This document shows positions 25,207 through 33,165 of a DNA stretch of 39,439 nucleotides, piece after piece. Origin of the DNA: Butyrivibrio sp. (lineage in GTDB: Bacteria > Bacillota > Clostridia > Lachnospirales > Lachnospiraceae); the NCBI GenBank assembly GCA_024694565.1, contig JAILJR010000121.1, forward strand, positions 1 through 39,439. Reading direction: 5' to 3'. The position numbers and the translations under genes were made by a program. Position 1 is the first letter of the stretch; each line of letters opens with the position of its first letter. The notes beneath the pieces were generated by a model. It saw only the letters and a list, made by a program, of their open reading frames with translations, searched no databases and was not told the origin of the DNA.

Positions 25207-27273
25207 ATGAATCAGAATTTATCCTCTCTTATGAGGCCGTGGAAGATAGGTAAATGCGAAATTAAAAACAGGATTGTCATGACATCAATGGGCGGAACCA
25301 ATCTTCTTGGCTGGATGGAAAGGAACCATTTTGACAAAGAGGGCGCCGAATTCATACTTAAGGTTGCTCAGAATAATGCAGGTCTGTTGCTTCCGGGCTG
25401 TCAGTGTGTCTACAATCCCATGTATGGACAGTGGCTCTATGAGAACAGGCAGATGTACAGAGACCTTGCCGACTGGATGCCAAAGCTTCACAAGACCGGT
25501 GCAAAACTGTTTATCCAGCTGACAGCCGGGTTTGGCAGATCCTTTACCGTGACACCGGTCATGGAGAAGATTTATAATAATCAGACTCTTCGCTCACTGA
25601 CCAAGAGGATAATGGACATTGATAAGATAACAGCCTGTCCAAGTCCCGCACCCAACAGATGGTCCGATAAGGTTCCATCAAGGGAGATGACAAAAGAGGA
25701 AATAAGGGAGATGGTAGAAGCCTTTGGCAGAAGTGCAAAGCTCCTGATGGATGCGGGTGTGGACGGAGTCGAGATCCATGCCGTACATGAGGGCTATCTT
25801 CTTGACCAGTTTACCCTTCCTTATGTTAACAGGCGGACAGACGAATATGGCGGATCCTTTGAGAACAGATACAGATTTGCCGTTGAGATTGTCAGGGAGA
25901 TAAAGAGCAGGTGCGGAGAAGATTTTCCTGTTTCCATGAGATACAGTGTCATTTCCAGGACCAAGGGAATGAGGCAGGGAGCACTTCCGGGTGAAGAGTA
26001 TACCGAAGTCGGAAGGGACTTTGAGGAGTCAAAAAAAGCAGCTAAATATCTGCAGGATGCCGGAATAGATATGCTTAACTGCGACAATGGAACCTATGAT
26101 GCCTGGTACTGGTCTCATCCGCCCATCTATATGCCAAAGAACTGCAACCTGGAGGACGTAATAAGGCTGCGCAGATACATTGATATCCCCGTTGTATGTG
26201 CCGGACGACTTGATCCTGAGACTGCTGCGCTTTCCATTGACAGAGGAGAACTTGACGGAGCCGGCTTTGCGAGACAGTTTCTTGCTGATCCCGAGTGGGT
26301 GACAAAGCTGATGGAGGACAGAGAAGAGGACATAAGGCCCTGTATACTTTGCCACAACGGGTGCTTTACCATGTGCCACTACAAGGGTGTCCCCAATGAC
26401 CAGCCTCTTGAGGACTCGCTTCATCTTGCGAGATGTGCAGTCAATGCTGAGACAATGCAGACCAAAAAGCATTTCATAAAGGAGTCGAGGCGCAAAAAGA
26501 CTATCCATATAGTCGGTGGCGGCATCGCAGGGATGGAAACAGCGAGGGTATGTAAGCTTCGCGGTCACAATCCCATTATCTACGAAAAGGGCGACGCACT
26601 GGGGGGAACACTTATCGCTGCAAGCTCCGAATCCTACAAGGACAAGCTTCGTGACCTTCTCAAATGGTACCGTAGACAGATGGAGGTACTTGGGGTAGAG
26701 GTTCATTTAAATACTGAGATTGATGATCCGAGGAAGTTCGGCAGAAAAAGCGACATAATAATAGCAACTGGCGCAAGACCAAGAATACTGACACAGGTCA
26801 CCGGACATGAGAAGATGACGGAGGCCTGCGACTATTTGAATGGCACACTGGTAGGTGACAGAGTAGCTGTTATAGGTGGAGGACTCACCGGCTGTGAAAT
26901 AGCTTACGAGCTTGCATTAAAGGGCAGACACCCTGTTATTGTGGAGATGAAGGATGACCTGATCTCCCAGCCCGGTGTCTGTCTCGCCAACAGCTCTTAT
27001 CTCAGGGAATATTTTGCACTTCATTCTGTTCCCGTATACCTTGAAACGTCTCTTAAGGAAGTGGGAGATGACTTTATCGTCTGCACTGACCGGGATGGAA
27101 AAGAGATAAGGTTAGACTGCGACAGCGTCATCTGTTCAGCCGGTTACATAGCGGATCCCGTTATCAAAGAGAATGACCGCACCAGCAACATGGACTATGT
27201 GGGAGACTGCTGGAAAGTAGGAAACCTCCGCACAGTAATCTGGCGCGCCTACGAAGTCGCCATGAGACTTTAA
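25207..27273 (+). CDS. NADH:flavin oxidoreductase / 2,4-dienoyl-CoA reductase-like (old yellow enzyme, FeS)
   Basis: A 688-residue cytoplasmic enzyme with the modular architecture of bacterial 2,4-dienoyl-CoA reductase and bile-acid/enoate reductases: an FMN-binding TIM barrel (about residues 1-370; GVDGVEIHAVHEGYLLDQF and NRRTDEYGGSFENRYRF are family signatures), a [4Fe-4S] cluster motif CxxCxxxC...C (CILCHNGCFTMC, with a further Cys in ARCAVNAE), and a C-terminal FAD/NAD(P) domain with two dinucleotide-binding loops (IVGGGIAGMETAR, VIGGGLTGCEIAYE). It probably reduces an activated C=C bond; substrate unknown. The ribosome binding site AAAAGGAG precedes ATG 25207. A bidirectional terminator separates it from the convergent transporter operon. 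Confidence 0.9.
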   Translation: MNQNLSSLMRPWKIGKCEIKNRIVMTSMGGTNLLGWMERNHFDKEGAEFILKVAQNNAGLLLPGCQCVYNPMYGQWLYENRQMYRDLADWMPKLHKTGAKLFIQLTAGFGRSFTVTPVMEKIYNNQTLRSLTKRIMDIDKITACPSPAPNRWSDKVPSREMTKEEIREMVEAFGRSAKLLMDAGVDGVEIHAVHEGYLLDQFTLPYVNRRTDEYGGSFENRYRFAVEIVREIKSRCGEDFPVSMRYSVISRTKGMRQGALPGEEYTEVGRDFEESKKAAKYLQDAGIDMLNCDNGTYDAWYWSHPPIYMPKNCNLEDVIRLRRYIDIPVVCAGRLDPETAALSIDRGELDGAGFARQFLADPEWVTKLMEDREEDIRPCILCHNGCFTMCHYKGVPNDQPLEDSLHLARCAVNAETMQTKKHFIKESRRKKTIHIVGGGIAGMETARVCKLRGHNPIIYEKGDALGGTLIAASSESYKDKLRDLLKWYRRQMEVLGVEVHLNTEIDDPRKFGRKSDIIIATGARPRILTQVTGHEKMTEACDYLNGTLVGDRVAVIGGGLTGCEIAYELALKGRHPVIVEMKDDLISQPGVCLANSSYLREYFALHSVPVYLETSLKEVGDDFIVCTDRDGKEIRLDCDSVICSAGYIADPVIKENDRTSNMDYVGDCWKVGNLRTVIWRAYEVAMRL

Positions 27274-27285
27274 AAAGCATAAAAC

Positions 27286-27334
27286 AAAAAAGTTCCCTGA
27301 ACACTGGCAAAGGCCGTTGTTCAGGGAACTTTTT
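27286..27334. terminator. Bidirectional rho-independent terminator
   Basis: AAAAAGTTCCCTGAACA and its exact reverse complement TGTTCAGGGAACTTTTT flank a 14-base loop. T-runs exist on both strands, serving the ene-reductase gene and the convergent ABC transporter operon. Confidence 0.92.
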
Positions 27335-27401
27335 CCATTAAAGACATGTGGCAGCCTGCGGCATCTTTTCCTGACCGTGATGGCTGCCGAATCTATAATC
27401 T

Positions 27402-28160
27402 TTACTTCGAACTATGCACATTTGACAAAAACTGTCTTGTTCTGTCGCTTTTTGGATTGTCTATGACTTGTTCGGGAGATCCTTTTTCGACGATTACTCC
27501 GCCATCCATGAAGATAACCTCATCCGATACATTCCTTGCGAAGCTTATCTCGTGTGTTACGATTATCATTGTGGTATGCTGACTTGCAAGCTCTCTTATA
27601 ACCTTTAATACTTCCCCTGTAAGCTCGGGATCAAGAGCAGAAGTGGGCTCGTCAAAGCACAGTATATCCGGCTTAAGAGCCAGAGCCCTGGCAATCGCAA
27701 CCCTTTGCTGCTGACCACCTGACAACTGGTGGGGATAGTTGCCCATTCTGTCAGAGAGCCCCATCTTATCGAGAAGGAGCTTTCCATCGTCGATGATATC
27801 CTGTCTGTTTCTGCTTTTATCATTGAGAAGTGGGGCAAGAGTAACATTCTCAAGAGCTGTATACTGCGGGAACAGATTAAACTGCTGGAACACCATTCCG
27901 AAGTGAAGGCGCCTTTTGCTCAGTTCAGTATCGCTCAGGTTTTGCTGGTCTCCATCAAACAGTATCGTTCCGTTTACACTTATCTTTCCATTGTCAGGTG
28001 TCTCCAAAAAGTTGAGGCACCGAAGGAGAGTAGTCTTGCCGCTTCCGGAGCTTCCCAGAATAGAGACTGCCTGCCCTTTCTCCATGTCAAAGGATATTCC
28101 CTTTAATACTTCTATATTTCCAAAGCTTTTTTTGATATCTCTTACTTCAAGTATTGCCAT
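27402..28160 (-). CDS. Polar amino-acid ABC transporter ATP-binding protein
   Basis: The ATPase subunit (GlnQ/HisP type, 252 residues) powering amino-acid import. All ABC motifs are visible: Walker A GSSGSGKTT at about residue 36, Q-loop MVFQQFNLFP, signature LSGGQQQR, Walker B ILCFDEPTSALDPE, and switch His in IIVTHEI. It is the last gene of the operon SBP-permease-ATPase on the minus strand, 60 bp after the permease gene. The start ATG at 28160 is preceded only by a weak GGCGGTG, so it may be less translated. A strong terminator follows. Confidence 0.95.
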   Translation of the reverse strand: MAILEVRDIKKSFGNIEVLKGISFDMEKGQAVSILGSSGSGKTTLLRCLNFLETPDNGKISVNGTILFDGDQQNLSDTELSKRRLHFGMVFQQFNLFPQYTALENVTLAPLLNDKSRNRQDIIDDGKLLLDKMGLSDRMGNYPHQLSGGQQQRVAIARALALKPDILCFDEPTSALDPELTGEVLKVIRELASQHTTMIIVTHEISFARNVSDEVIFMDGGVIVEKGSPEQVIDNPKSDRTRQFLSNVHSSK

Positions 28161-28220
28161 TATTTCACCGCCAGAAGATATTTACATTTATTTTTTATGA
28201 ATAAGCCACTGATGAACTTT

Positions 28221-28877
28221 TTATTTAAAGAAGTCCAGCTTCTTCTCTATGTAGCCAAAGAGAAGTGTAAGAAGACCGCTGAACATCAGGTAGAATGCTC
28301 CTGTGTAAAATAAAGGCCAGATGATTCCGGCGCTCTTGATGAAGCGTTCTCCTTCCCAGATGATCTCGTAGAATGCGATTACCCTCGCCAGGGAGGTGTC
28401 TTTTACCAGAGTTATAACTTCATTTGATATGGGGGGAACAATCCTCTTTACAACCTGCAAAAGGATTATCCTGAAAAATGTCTGCGTCTTAGAAAGACCC
28501 AGAACTGCCGCTGCCTCGTACTGACCCTTCGGTATAGACTGAATACCGCCTCTGAAGATTTCGCTGAAATAGCAGGCGTAGTTGATTACGAAGGCAACAA
28601 GTGCGGCGGAAAATCTTCCTGAAGTTCCGGAGCCCCATATATTTTTTCCAAAAAATATGCCAGGGCCGTAGAAGATAACAAGAAGCTGCAGCATCAGCGG
28701 AGTTCCTCTGATTACCCATATAATAAACCTGATTGGAAGCCTGATCACAGGGCTTTTGCTCATTGAACCAAAGCTTATGATAAGCCCAAGCGGAAGAGCG
28801 AAGAGCAGGGTGAGTGAAAAGAGCTTTAAGGTCTCTAAAAATCCATTCAGTAGTGAGAGAGTAACGGTAATAAACAT
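28221..28877 (-). CDS. Polar amino-acid ABC transporter permease
   Basis: An integral membrane subunit of 218 residues of the HisM/GlnP family, with about five transmembrane helices. The helix-turn ATPase-coupling (EAA) loop reads QYEAAAVLGLSKTQTFFRIILLQ, and the family signatures VIRGTPLMLQL and FVINYACYFSEIFRGGIQSI are present. Only one permease gene is present, so a homodimer is likely. AAAGGA precedes ATG 28877. About 500 bp separate it from the substrate-binding gene upstream, including palindromic element copy 6, a half copy and a terminator-like hairpin. Confidence 0.93.
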   Translation of the reverse strand: MFITVTLSLLNGFLETLKLFSLTLLFALPLGLIISFGSMSKSPVIRLPIRFIIWVIRGTPLMLQLLVIFYGPGIFFGKNIWGSGTSGRFSAALVAFVINYACYFSEIFRGGIQSIPKGQYEAAAVLGLSKTQTFFRIILLQVVKRIVPPISNEVITLVKDTSLARVIAFYEIIWEGERFIKSAGIIWPLFYTGAFYLMFSGLLTLLFGYIEKKLDFFK

Positions 28878-28910
28878 AGCTGTTCCTTTGCATTGTATTT
28901 GTATTCAGAT

Positions 28911-29116
28911 GATGTTGAGGTCAAAAGTCACCTTGTGTCTCCATGGCTGTGCATATTGTACAATCACTTCGGGCACGCTTTCGCTCCTGCTCGCTGGTAG
29001 CGGTACTAAGAGGCCAAAGCACGGCCTCCAAGTACCGACCGCTCACAAGGGCCTCTCAGTTGCTTGTGCAATATGCACATCCACGGAGCCACCAGGTGAC
29101 TTTTGACCTCAACATC
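28911..29116 (+). repeat. Palindromic element, copy 6 (arm type B) inside the ABC transporter operon
   Basis: A 206 bp copy with the ends GATGTTGAGGTCAAAAG and CTTTTGACCTCAACATC. It is flanked by a perfect 8 bp direct repeat, ATTCAGAT, at 28903-28910 and 29117-29124, the clearest target duplication in the window. Core and arms match copy 5, in the opposite orientation. It lies between the substrate-binding protein and permease genes, so transcription of the permease must cross it. Confidence 0.95.
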
Positions 29117-29139
29117 ATTCAGATCAATGAGATGAGATG

Positions 29140-29218
29140 ACCTCTCAAGGGCATTCCATTTGCCTGTGCACTATGCACAGCCGAAGCTGACCGGGCAGGA
29201 CTTTGTCGCCCGTATCAT
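29140..29218 (+). repeat. Palindromic element, copy 7 (decayed half)
   Basis: CCTCTCAAGG, GCCTGTGCACTATGCACAGCCG, and CAGGACTTTGTCGCCCG..ATCAT align in order with the non-core half and type A end of copy 1. The other half is missing. It sits 23 bp after copy 6, so this gap has received at least two insertions. Confidence 0.65.
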
Positions 29219-29240
29219 AAAAATCAGAAAAATATCAGTT

Positions 29241-29277
29241 ATAGCCAGCCGGAAATATGAATTTCCAGGCTGGCTAT
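29241..29277 (-). repeat. Strong hairpin between the SBP and permease genes
   Basis: ATAGCCAGCC-GGAAAT pairs with ATTTCC-GGCTGGCTAT with one bulge. It lacks an adjacent T-run, so it is more likely an mRNA-stabilising or processing hairpin downstream of the substrate-binding protein gene than a terminator. Confidence 0.6.
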
Positions 29278-29302
29278 GATTTCCTTATAATGACAAGGGA
29301 AA

Positions 29303-29330
29303 TGAGTAAAAATCCTGTGCATGCAGGATA
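29303..29330 (-). terminator. Terminator-like hairpin after the substrate-binding protein gene
   Basis: Read on the minus strand, ATCCTG-CATGCA-CAGGAT is followed by TTTTTAC, 46 bases after the stop codon of the substrate-binding gene. Partial termination here would give more binding protein than membrane components, as is common for such transporters. Confidence 0.55.
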
Positions 29331-29375
29331 CGCTCATAGAATAAATATCATGAGCTTAACAAGAAATCCTAAATT

Positions 29376-30290
29376 TTACTGTGCGATAAGAGCATCCTGA
29401 ACGCCGTACTTTTTGGCAATCTCTTCTGTTTTTCCATCAGAGTAGAGGCTCCTGAGCTGCTCATTGATGAATGCTGCAAGATCTGAGCCCTTGCGGCAGC
29501 CGATTCCGTATTCTTCGGTTGTCAGCTCAACGGTGTGAGTGAGATCCTTGTAGCTTGTATTCTCGCCAACCATTGCACCGGCCATAAGAAGGTCAATGAT
29601 GCAGGCGTCTGATGTTCCGGCTTCGACCTCCATAACAGCATCAGCCTGTGACTTGACAGCAACAGCATTGAGACCATTTTCTGCAGCAGCAGCTTCACCT
29701 GAGGAACCGGATTCAACGGCGAAGGTGAGATCCTTAAGTGAATCCTTGTCCTGATACTTGTCAGCGACATCAGCTTTAACAACTACTACCTGAGCGTTGT
29801 TGCAATAAGGATTAGTGCACTCCATAGAGCTTGTTACTTCAGGAGTGAGAGTCATTCCGTTCCATACAACGTCTATTGAACCGTTCTCAAGTTCAAGTAT
29901 TTTGTTGTCCCAGTCAATCTCGACAAATTCTGCTTCAACACCAAGTGCAGAAGCAATTTCCTTTGCCATATCGGCATCAAAGCCAATCCAGTTACCTGAA
30001 TCATCCTTGAAGTCCATTGGCTCAAAATCAGTGATGCCTACGATGAGCTTACCTTTTTCCTTGATTTTCTCTACATCGCTTTCAGCAGCATCCTCTTTAG
30101 CTTCGTCCTTGACATCAGCTTCCTTCTTTTCCTCATCCTTGGCATCATCAGCCTTTTCGGTAGCTTCAGCCTTCTCCTCAGCTTCTGTGCTCTGTGCGGT
30201 AGAAGCAGGAGCTCCACCCTCAGCACCGCAAGCCGCAAGCATAGAACAAGCTGCCAAAGCAAGCATCATAGAAACAATTCTCTTTTTCAT
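29376..30290 (-). CDS. Polar amino-acid ABC transporter substrate-binding lipoprotein
   Basis: A lipoprotein of 304 residues that captures an amino acid outside the membrane and delivers it to the permease. The signal peptide ends in the lipobox LAAC with Cys21 as the lipidated residue. Residues about 25-75 are an Ala/Glu/Lys/Asp-rich linker (EEKAEATEKADDAKDEEKK and similar), probably a disordered tether. The SBP_bac_3 domain follows (KLIVGITDFEPMDFKDDSGN, GFDADMAKEIA, WNGMTLTPE, VESGSSGEAAA, YGIGCRKGSDL). Ligand unknown; polar amino acid by family. AAAGGAGAGG precedes the start, and a promoter lies about 70-100 bp upstream. Confidence 0.95.
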   Translation of the reverse strand: MKKRIVSMMLALAACSMLAACGAEGGAPASTAQSTEAEEKAEATEKADDAKDEEKKEADVKDEAKEDAAESDVEKIKEKGKLIVGITDFEPMDFKDDSGNWIGFDADMAKEIASALGVEAEFVEIDWDNKILELENGSIDVVWNGMTLTPEVTSSMECTNPYCNNAQVVVVKADVADKYQDKDSLKDLTFAVESGSSGEAAAAENGLNAVAVKSQADAVMEVEAGTSDACIIDLLMAGAMVGENTSYKDLTHTVELTTEEYGIGCRKGSDLAAFINEQLRSLYSDGKTEEIAKKYGVQDALIAQ

Positions 30291-30358
30291 AACCTCTCCT
30301 TTTCATAAATAAGACTTTAGACTACAACTAAAGCAGATAGTCTTTACTTCAACACTTT

Positions 30359-30388
30359 ATCATAGTGAAATATTAATGTAAAGTTCAA
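30359..30388 (-). promoter_or_regulatory. Sigma-A promoter of the amino-acid ABC operon
   Basis: On the minus strand, TTGAAC (30383-30388) and TATGAT (30359-30364) are separated by 18 bases, giving a leader of about 65 bases before the substrate-binding gene. Confidence 0.6.
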
Positions 30389-30470
30389 TCGACGTTCTTT
30401 TTATTTGCAGCCTTGACTTATAACTTTATACAATATGATATAATACAAAGAGTTTTTACCGGAGGTTGTT

Positions 30471-31865
30471 ATGAGCTATACTTCTTTTGGATATTATGTT
30501 CTCGTGGCAGTAATCGTCCTGGTCTACTACCTGATCCCAAGGAGAGCCAGATGGATTGCGCTGCTTTCGGGGAGCCTCATATTTTATTACCTGGTAAGTT
30601 CCGGATTAAGCTGCGTGTGTCTCTTTATCCTGTCAATTGCAATATGCTTCACCTTTGGAATCCTACTGGAGAAGAAGAGGACAAGGCTCTGCCTCGGGGC
30701 TGGAATAGTATTGACCGCCTTGCCGCTTATTCTGACCAAGACTGACAGCATTTTAGGTTCACCGTTTGAAAGGCTGTCCGGATTTTCCTTTATAGTTCCG
30801 GTCGGACTGTCCTTTTATACACTTCAGATGGTCGCGTACCTGGCGGACATATATAATGGAAAGTTCCCGGCCCAGAGAAATCCGTTAAAATTTGCACTTT
30901 TCACGTCATTCTTTCCGCAGATCATACAGGGACCCATTCCACGGTATGACGCGCTGGCAAAAGAGCTATATGACGGGAATGACTTTGACCTCGATAGTAT
31001 ATTGTCTGGAATACAGCTGATCATTTGGGGCTTTTTCCTGAAATTCATGATCGCTGACAAGGCCGCGATACCGGTGAATACGGTCTTTGACTCTTATTCT
31101 GAGTACGGCGGGGGTGTTGTGATACTTGCGGGAGTTTTGTACAGCATTCAGCTCTACACCGACTTCCTGTCATGTACGACTCTGGCTCAGGGGGTGGCAC
31201 AGATGCTTGGAATCCATGTACAGGACAATTTTTTCCATCCGTATTTTGCCGTCTCGATAAAGGATTTCTGGAGACGCTGGCACATGTCACTTAGCTCATG
31301 GCTTCGTGATTACATCTATATTCCTCTTGGAGGGAGCAGGAGGGGGAGCTTTCGAAGGTACTTGAATGTATTTATAACCTTTGCCGTCAGTGGTCTATGG
31401 CACGGCAATTCATTTAAGTTTATCTTCTGGGGACTGCTTCATGCAGTATATCAGATTGCCGAGCGCGTCCTTGACAGGCCAAAAGTACCCAAGTTTCTTC
31501 GAACGGTGATCACATTTATTCTCGCAATGCTCGCCTGGGTCATATTCAGAGCAGACACGCTTGGCGCATCATTTGCCATGATGAGGAGTATGGTTACGGG
31601 CTTTGACATCGCCGTGTTTACGGATAACAGTATCTTCAGCCTTGGCCTTGATGAAAAAGAGTTCACAGTGCTTGTACTTTCGATTGCAGTTCTTTTCGGA
31701 GTCAGTTTACTTCAGGAGAAGGGCATTGAAGTCAGAAAATATATTTCTGAGAGGAGCCTTGTTGTCAGGTGGGGAGTGTATCTTTTATCAATCTGGGTAA
31801 TATGGATATTTGGCACATACGGATTTGGTTTTGATGCGAGTGAATTTATATATGGAGGGTTCTAG
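30471..31865 (+). CDS. MBOAT-family O-acyltransferase (AlgI/DltB type)
   Basis: A polytopic membrane protein of 464 residues that passes acyl groups, usually acetyl, across the membrane for O-acylation of an extracellular polysaccharide. Signatures: the N-terminal FIVPVGLSFYTLQMVAYLAD, FPQIIQGPIPRY, the RRWHMSLSSWLRDYIYIPLG block and the catalytic His311 in SGLWHGNSFKFIFWGLLHA. Ribosome binding site GGAGGTTG precedes ATG 30471. The next gene begins eight bases after its stop and encodes the expected SGNH-like periplasmic partner, so the pair likely forms an acetylation system comparable to AlgI with AlgJ/AlgX. Confidence 0.92.
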   Translation: MSYTSFGYYVLVAVIVLVYYLIPRRARWIALLSGSLIFYYLVSSGLSCVCLFILSIAICFTFGILLEKKRTRLCLGAGIVLTALPLILTKTDSILGSPFERLSGFSFIVPVGLSFYTLQMVAYLADIYNGKFPAQRNPLKFALFTSFFPQIIQGPIPRYDALAKELYDGNDFDLDSILSGIQLIIWGFFLKFMIADKAAIPVNTVFDSYSEYGGGVVILAGVLYSIQLYTDFLSCTTLAQGVAQMLGIHVQDNFFHPYFAVSIKDFWRRWHMSLSSWLRDYIYIPLGGSRRGSFRRYLNVFITFAVSGLWHGNSFKFIFWGLLHAVYQIAERVLDRPKVPKFLRTVITFILAMLAWVIFRADTLGASFAMMRSMVTGFDIAVFTDNSIFSLGLDEKEFTVLVLSIAVLFGVSLLQEKGIEVRKYISERSLVVRWGVYLLSIWVIWIFGTYGFGFDASEFIYGGF

Positions 31866-31872
31866 GCGGAGC

Positions 31873-33135
31873 ATGAACGCTAAACTAAAGAGACTGGCAG
31901 GGTTTGCAGTATTTCTGATCCTATTATTGACATCCCTGTTCATGATTAACAGAATACTTGAGCCCAAGTACACTCTGAGCAACAGCTCCTGGCCAACCAC
32001 CTCGACCTACAACCAGTTTTACAGGATGGAGAAGGATACGGTTGATGTGCTGTTTTTTGGCTCCAGTGTCGCAGCAAGTACCTTTGTTCCGCAGGTCATC
32101 TATGATGAGTATGGCATCACAAGCTACAACCTCGCCAGCGAGCAGCAGAGTATCTTCCTTAGTTATTACTGGCTCATGGAGGCTCTCAGATTCCAGAGCC
32201 CCAAGGTCGTTGTTGTCGATCTGGAATTTATGGAGGACTATCACCCGGAGAGCCCTATCAACACCAGGGAGACCATCACCAGAAAGAGTATTGACCCGAT
32301 GAAGTGGTCTCTGGTCAAGCTTAAGGCAATACGCAACATTTGCAGAATGGACAGCTCACAGTCGCTCCTTAGTTATTTCCTTACAAATATCAGATTTCAT
32401 TCCAGATGGGAGGATTTAAGCCCGGATGATTTTGACAGGAAAATGAGCACAAGCGCTCCGCTAAAAGGCTATGCACCGATTGCGGAAAAAGGGCCTGACA
32501 CATATGAGCCCTTTTTGCCGGGACAGGGTGGTACAAAGCACGAATTTCAGAATCTGATGCAGGAGTACCTGGACAGGATTGTTGAGCTGTGCAGTGATCA
32601 GGGGATAGAGCTTATGCTGGTAAATCTTCCGGGAGCGACTATGGATGATTCTATTAACTTTACCCATGAAACTTATGCAAAAGAGTATGGTGTAACCTAC
32701 ATCAATCTCTGCCTGCCGCAGCATATTGAGGCTATAGGAGCAAAGCTTCCTGAAGAGAATATCGTCTACCACGAGAATATCTGGGGAGCGATCAAGACAA
32801 GCAGGTACATAGGAAGGCTCCTTCAGGACAATTATGAGATTCCGCCGCGAAAAGATGAAGCTTATGAGGACTCCGGGAAGTTTTTTGAAGAGGTTTTGGA
32901 CAGCTTTAATCTGACAAGAATAGAGGATGCAGGTGAGTACAAAAATGCGCTTGCAAAACCATATTTTAAAGTGTATGAGTCAGAGGGTACCACTATAACG
33001 GTTTTGGGGAAAGACTATACACCATCACATTCCGGACAGAATACTGTTGTTTTTGACACAAATATTGAAAGAGTTGTAGATCACGTGACAATTTACGGAG
33101 AAAATGTTATAAGATATAAACTTGAATTGGATTAA
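31873..33135 (+). CDS. SGNH-like/DltD-like partner of the MBOAT acyltransferase
   Basis: A 420-residue membrane-anchored extracellular protein: one N-terminal transmembrane helix (LAGFAVFLILLLTSLFMI) then an SGNH-hydrolase-like domain with block I VDVLFFGSSVAASTFVP and later segments IELMLVNLPGATMDD and NIVYHENIWGAIKTSRYIG. Such proteins transfer the acyl group onto the polysaccharide. The C-terminal Asp/His pair of classical SGNH enzymes is not obvious; HENIWGAIKTSRYIG may replace DxxH, so catalysis is uncertain. I chose ATG 31873, eight bases after the previous stop; upstream in-frame Met codons at 31810 and 31852 overlap it. Co-transcribed with the MBOAT gene. Confidence 0.75.
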   Translation: MNAKLKRLAGFAVFLILLLTSLFMINRILEPKYTLSNSSWPTTSTYNQFYRMEKDTVDVLFFGSSVAASTFVPQVIYDEYGITSYNLASEQQSIFLSYYWLMEALRFQSPKVVVVDLEFMEDYHPESPINTRETITRKSIDPMKWSLVKLKAIRNICRMDSSQSLLSYFLTNIRFHSRWEDLSPDDFDRKMSTSAPLKGYAPIAEKGPDTYEPFLPGQGGTKHEFQNLMQEYLDRIVELCSDQGIELMLVNLPGATMDDSINFTHETYAKEYGVTYINLCLPQHIEAIGAKLPEENIVYHENIWGAIKTSRYIGRLLQDNYEIPPRKDEAYEDSGKFFEEVLDSFNLTRIEDAGEYKNALAKPYFKVYESEGTTITVLGKDYTPSHSGQNTVVFDTNIERVVDHVTIYGENVIRYKLELD

Positions 33136-33165
33136 TAGGTGGTAACTAAGTTTTTGAGGTGTTTT

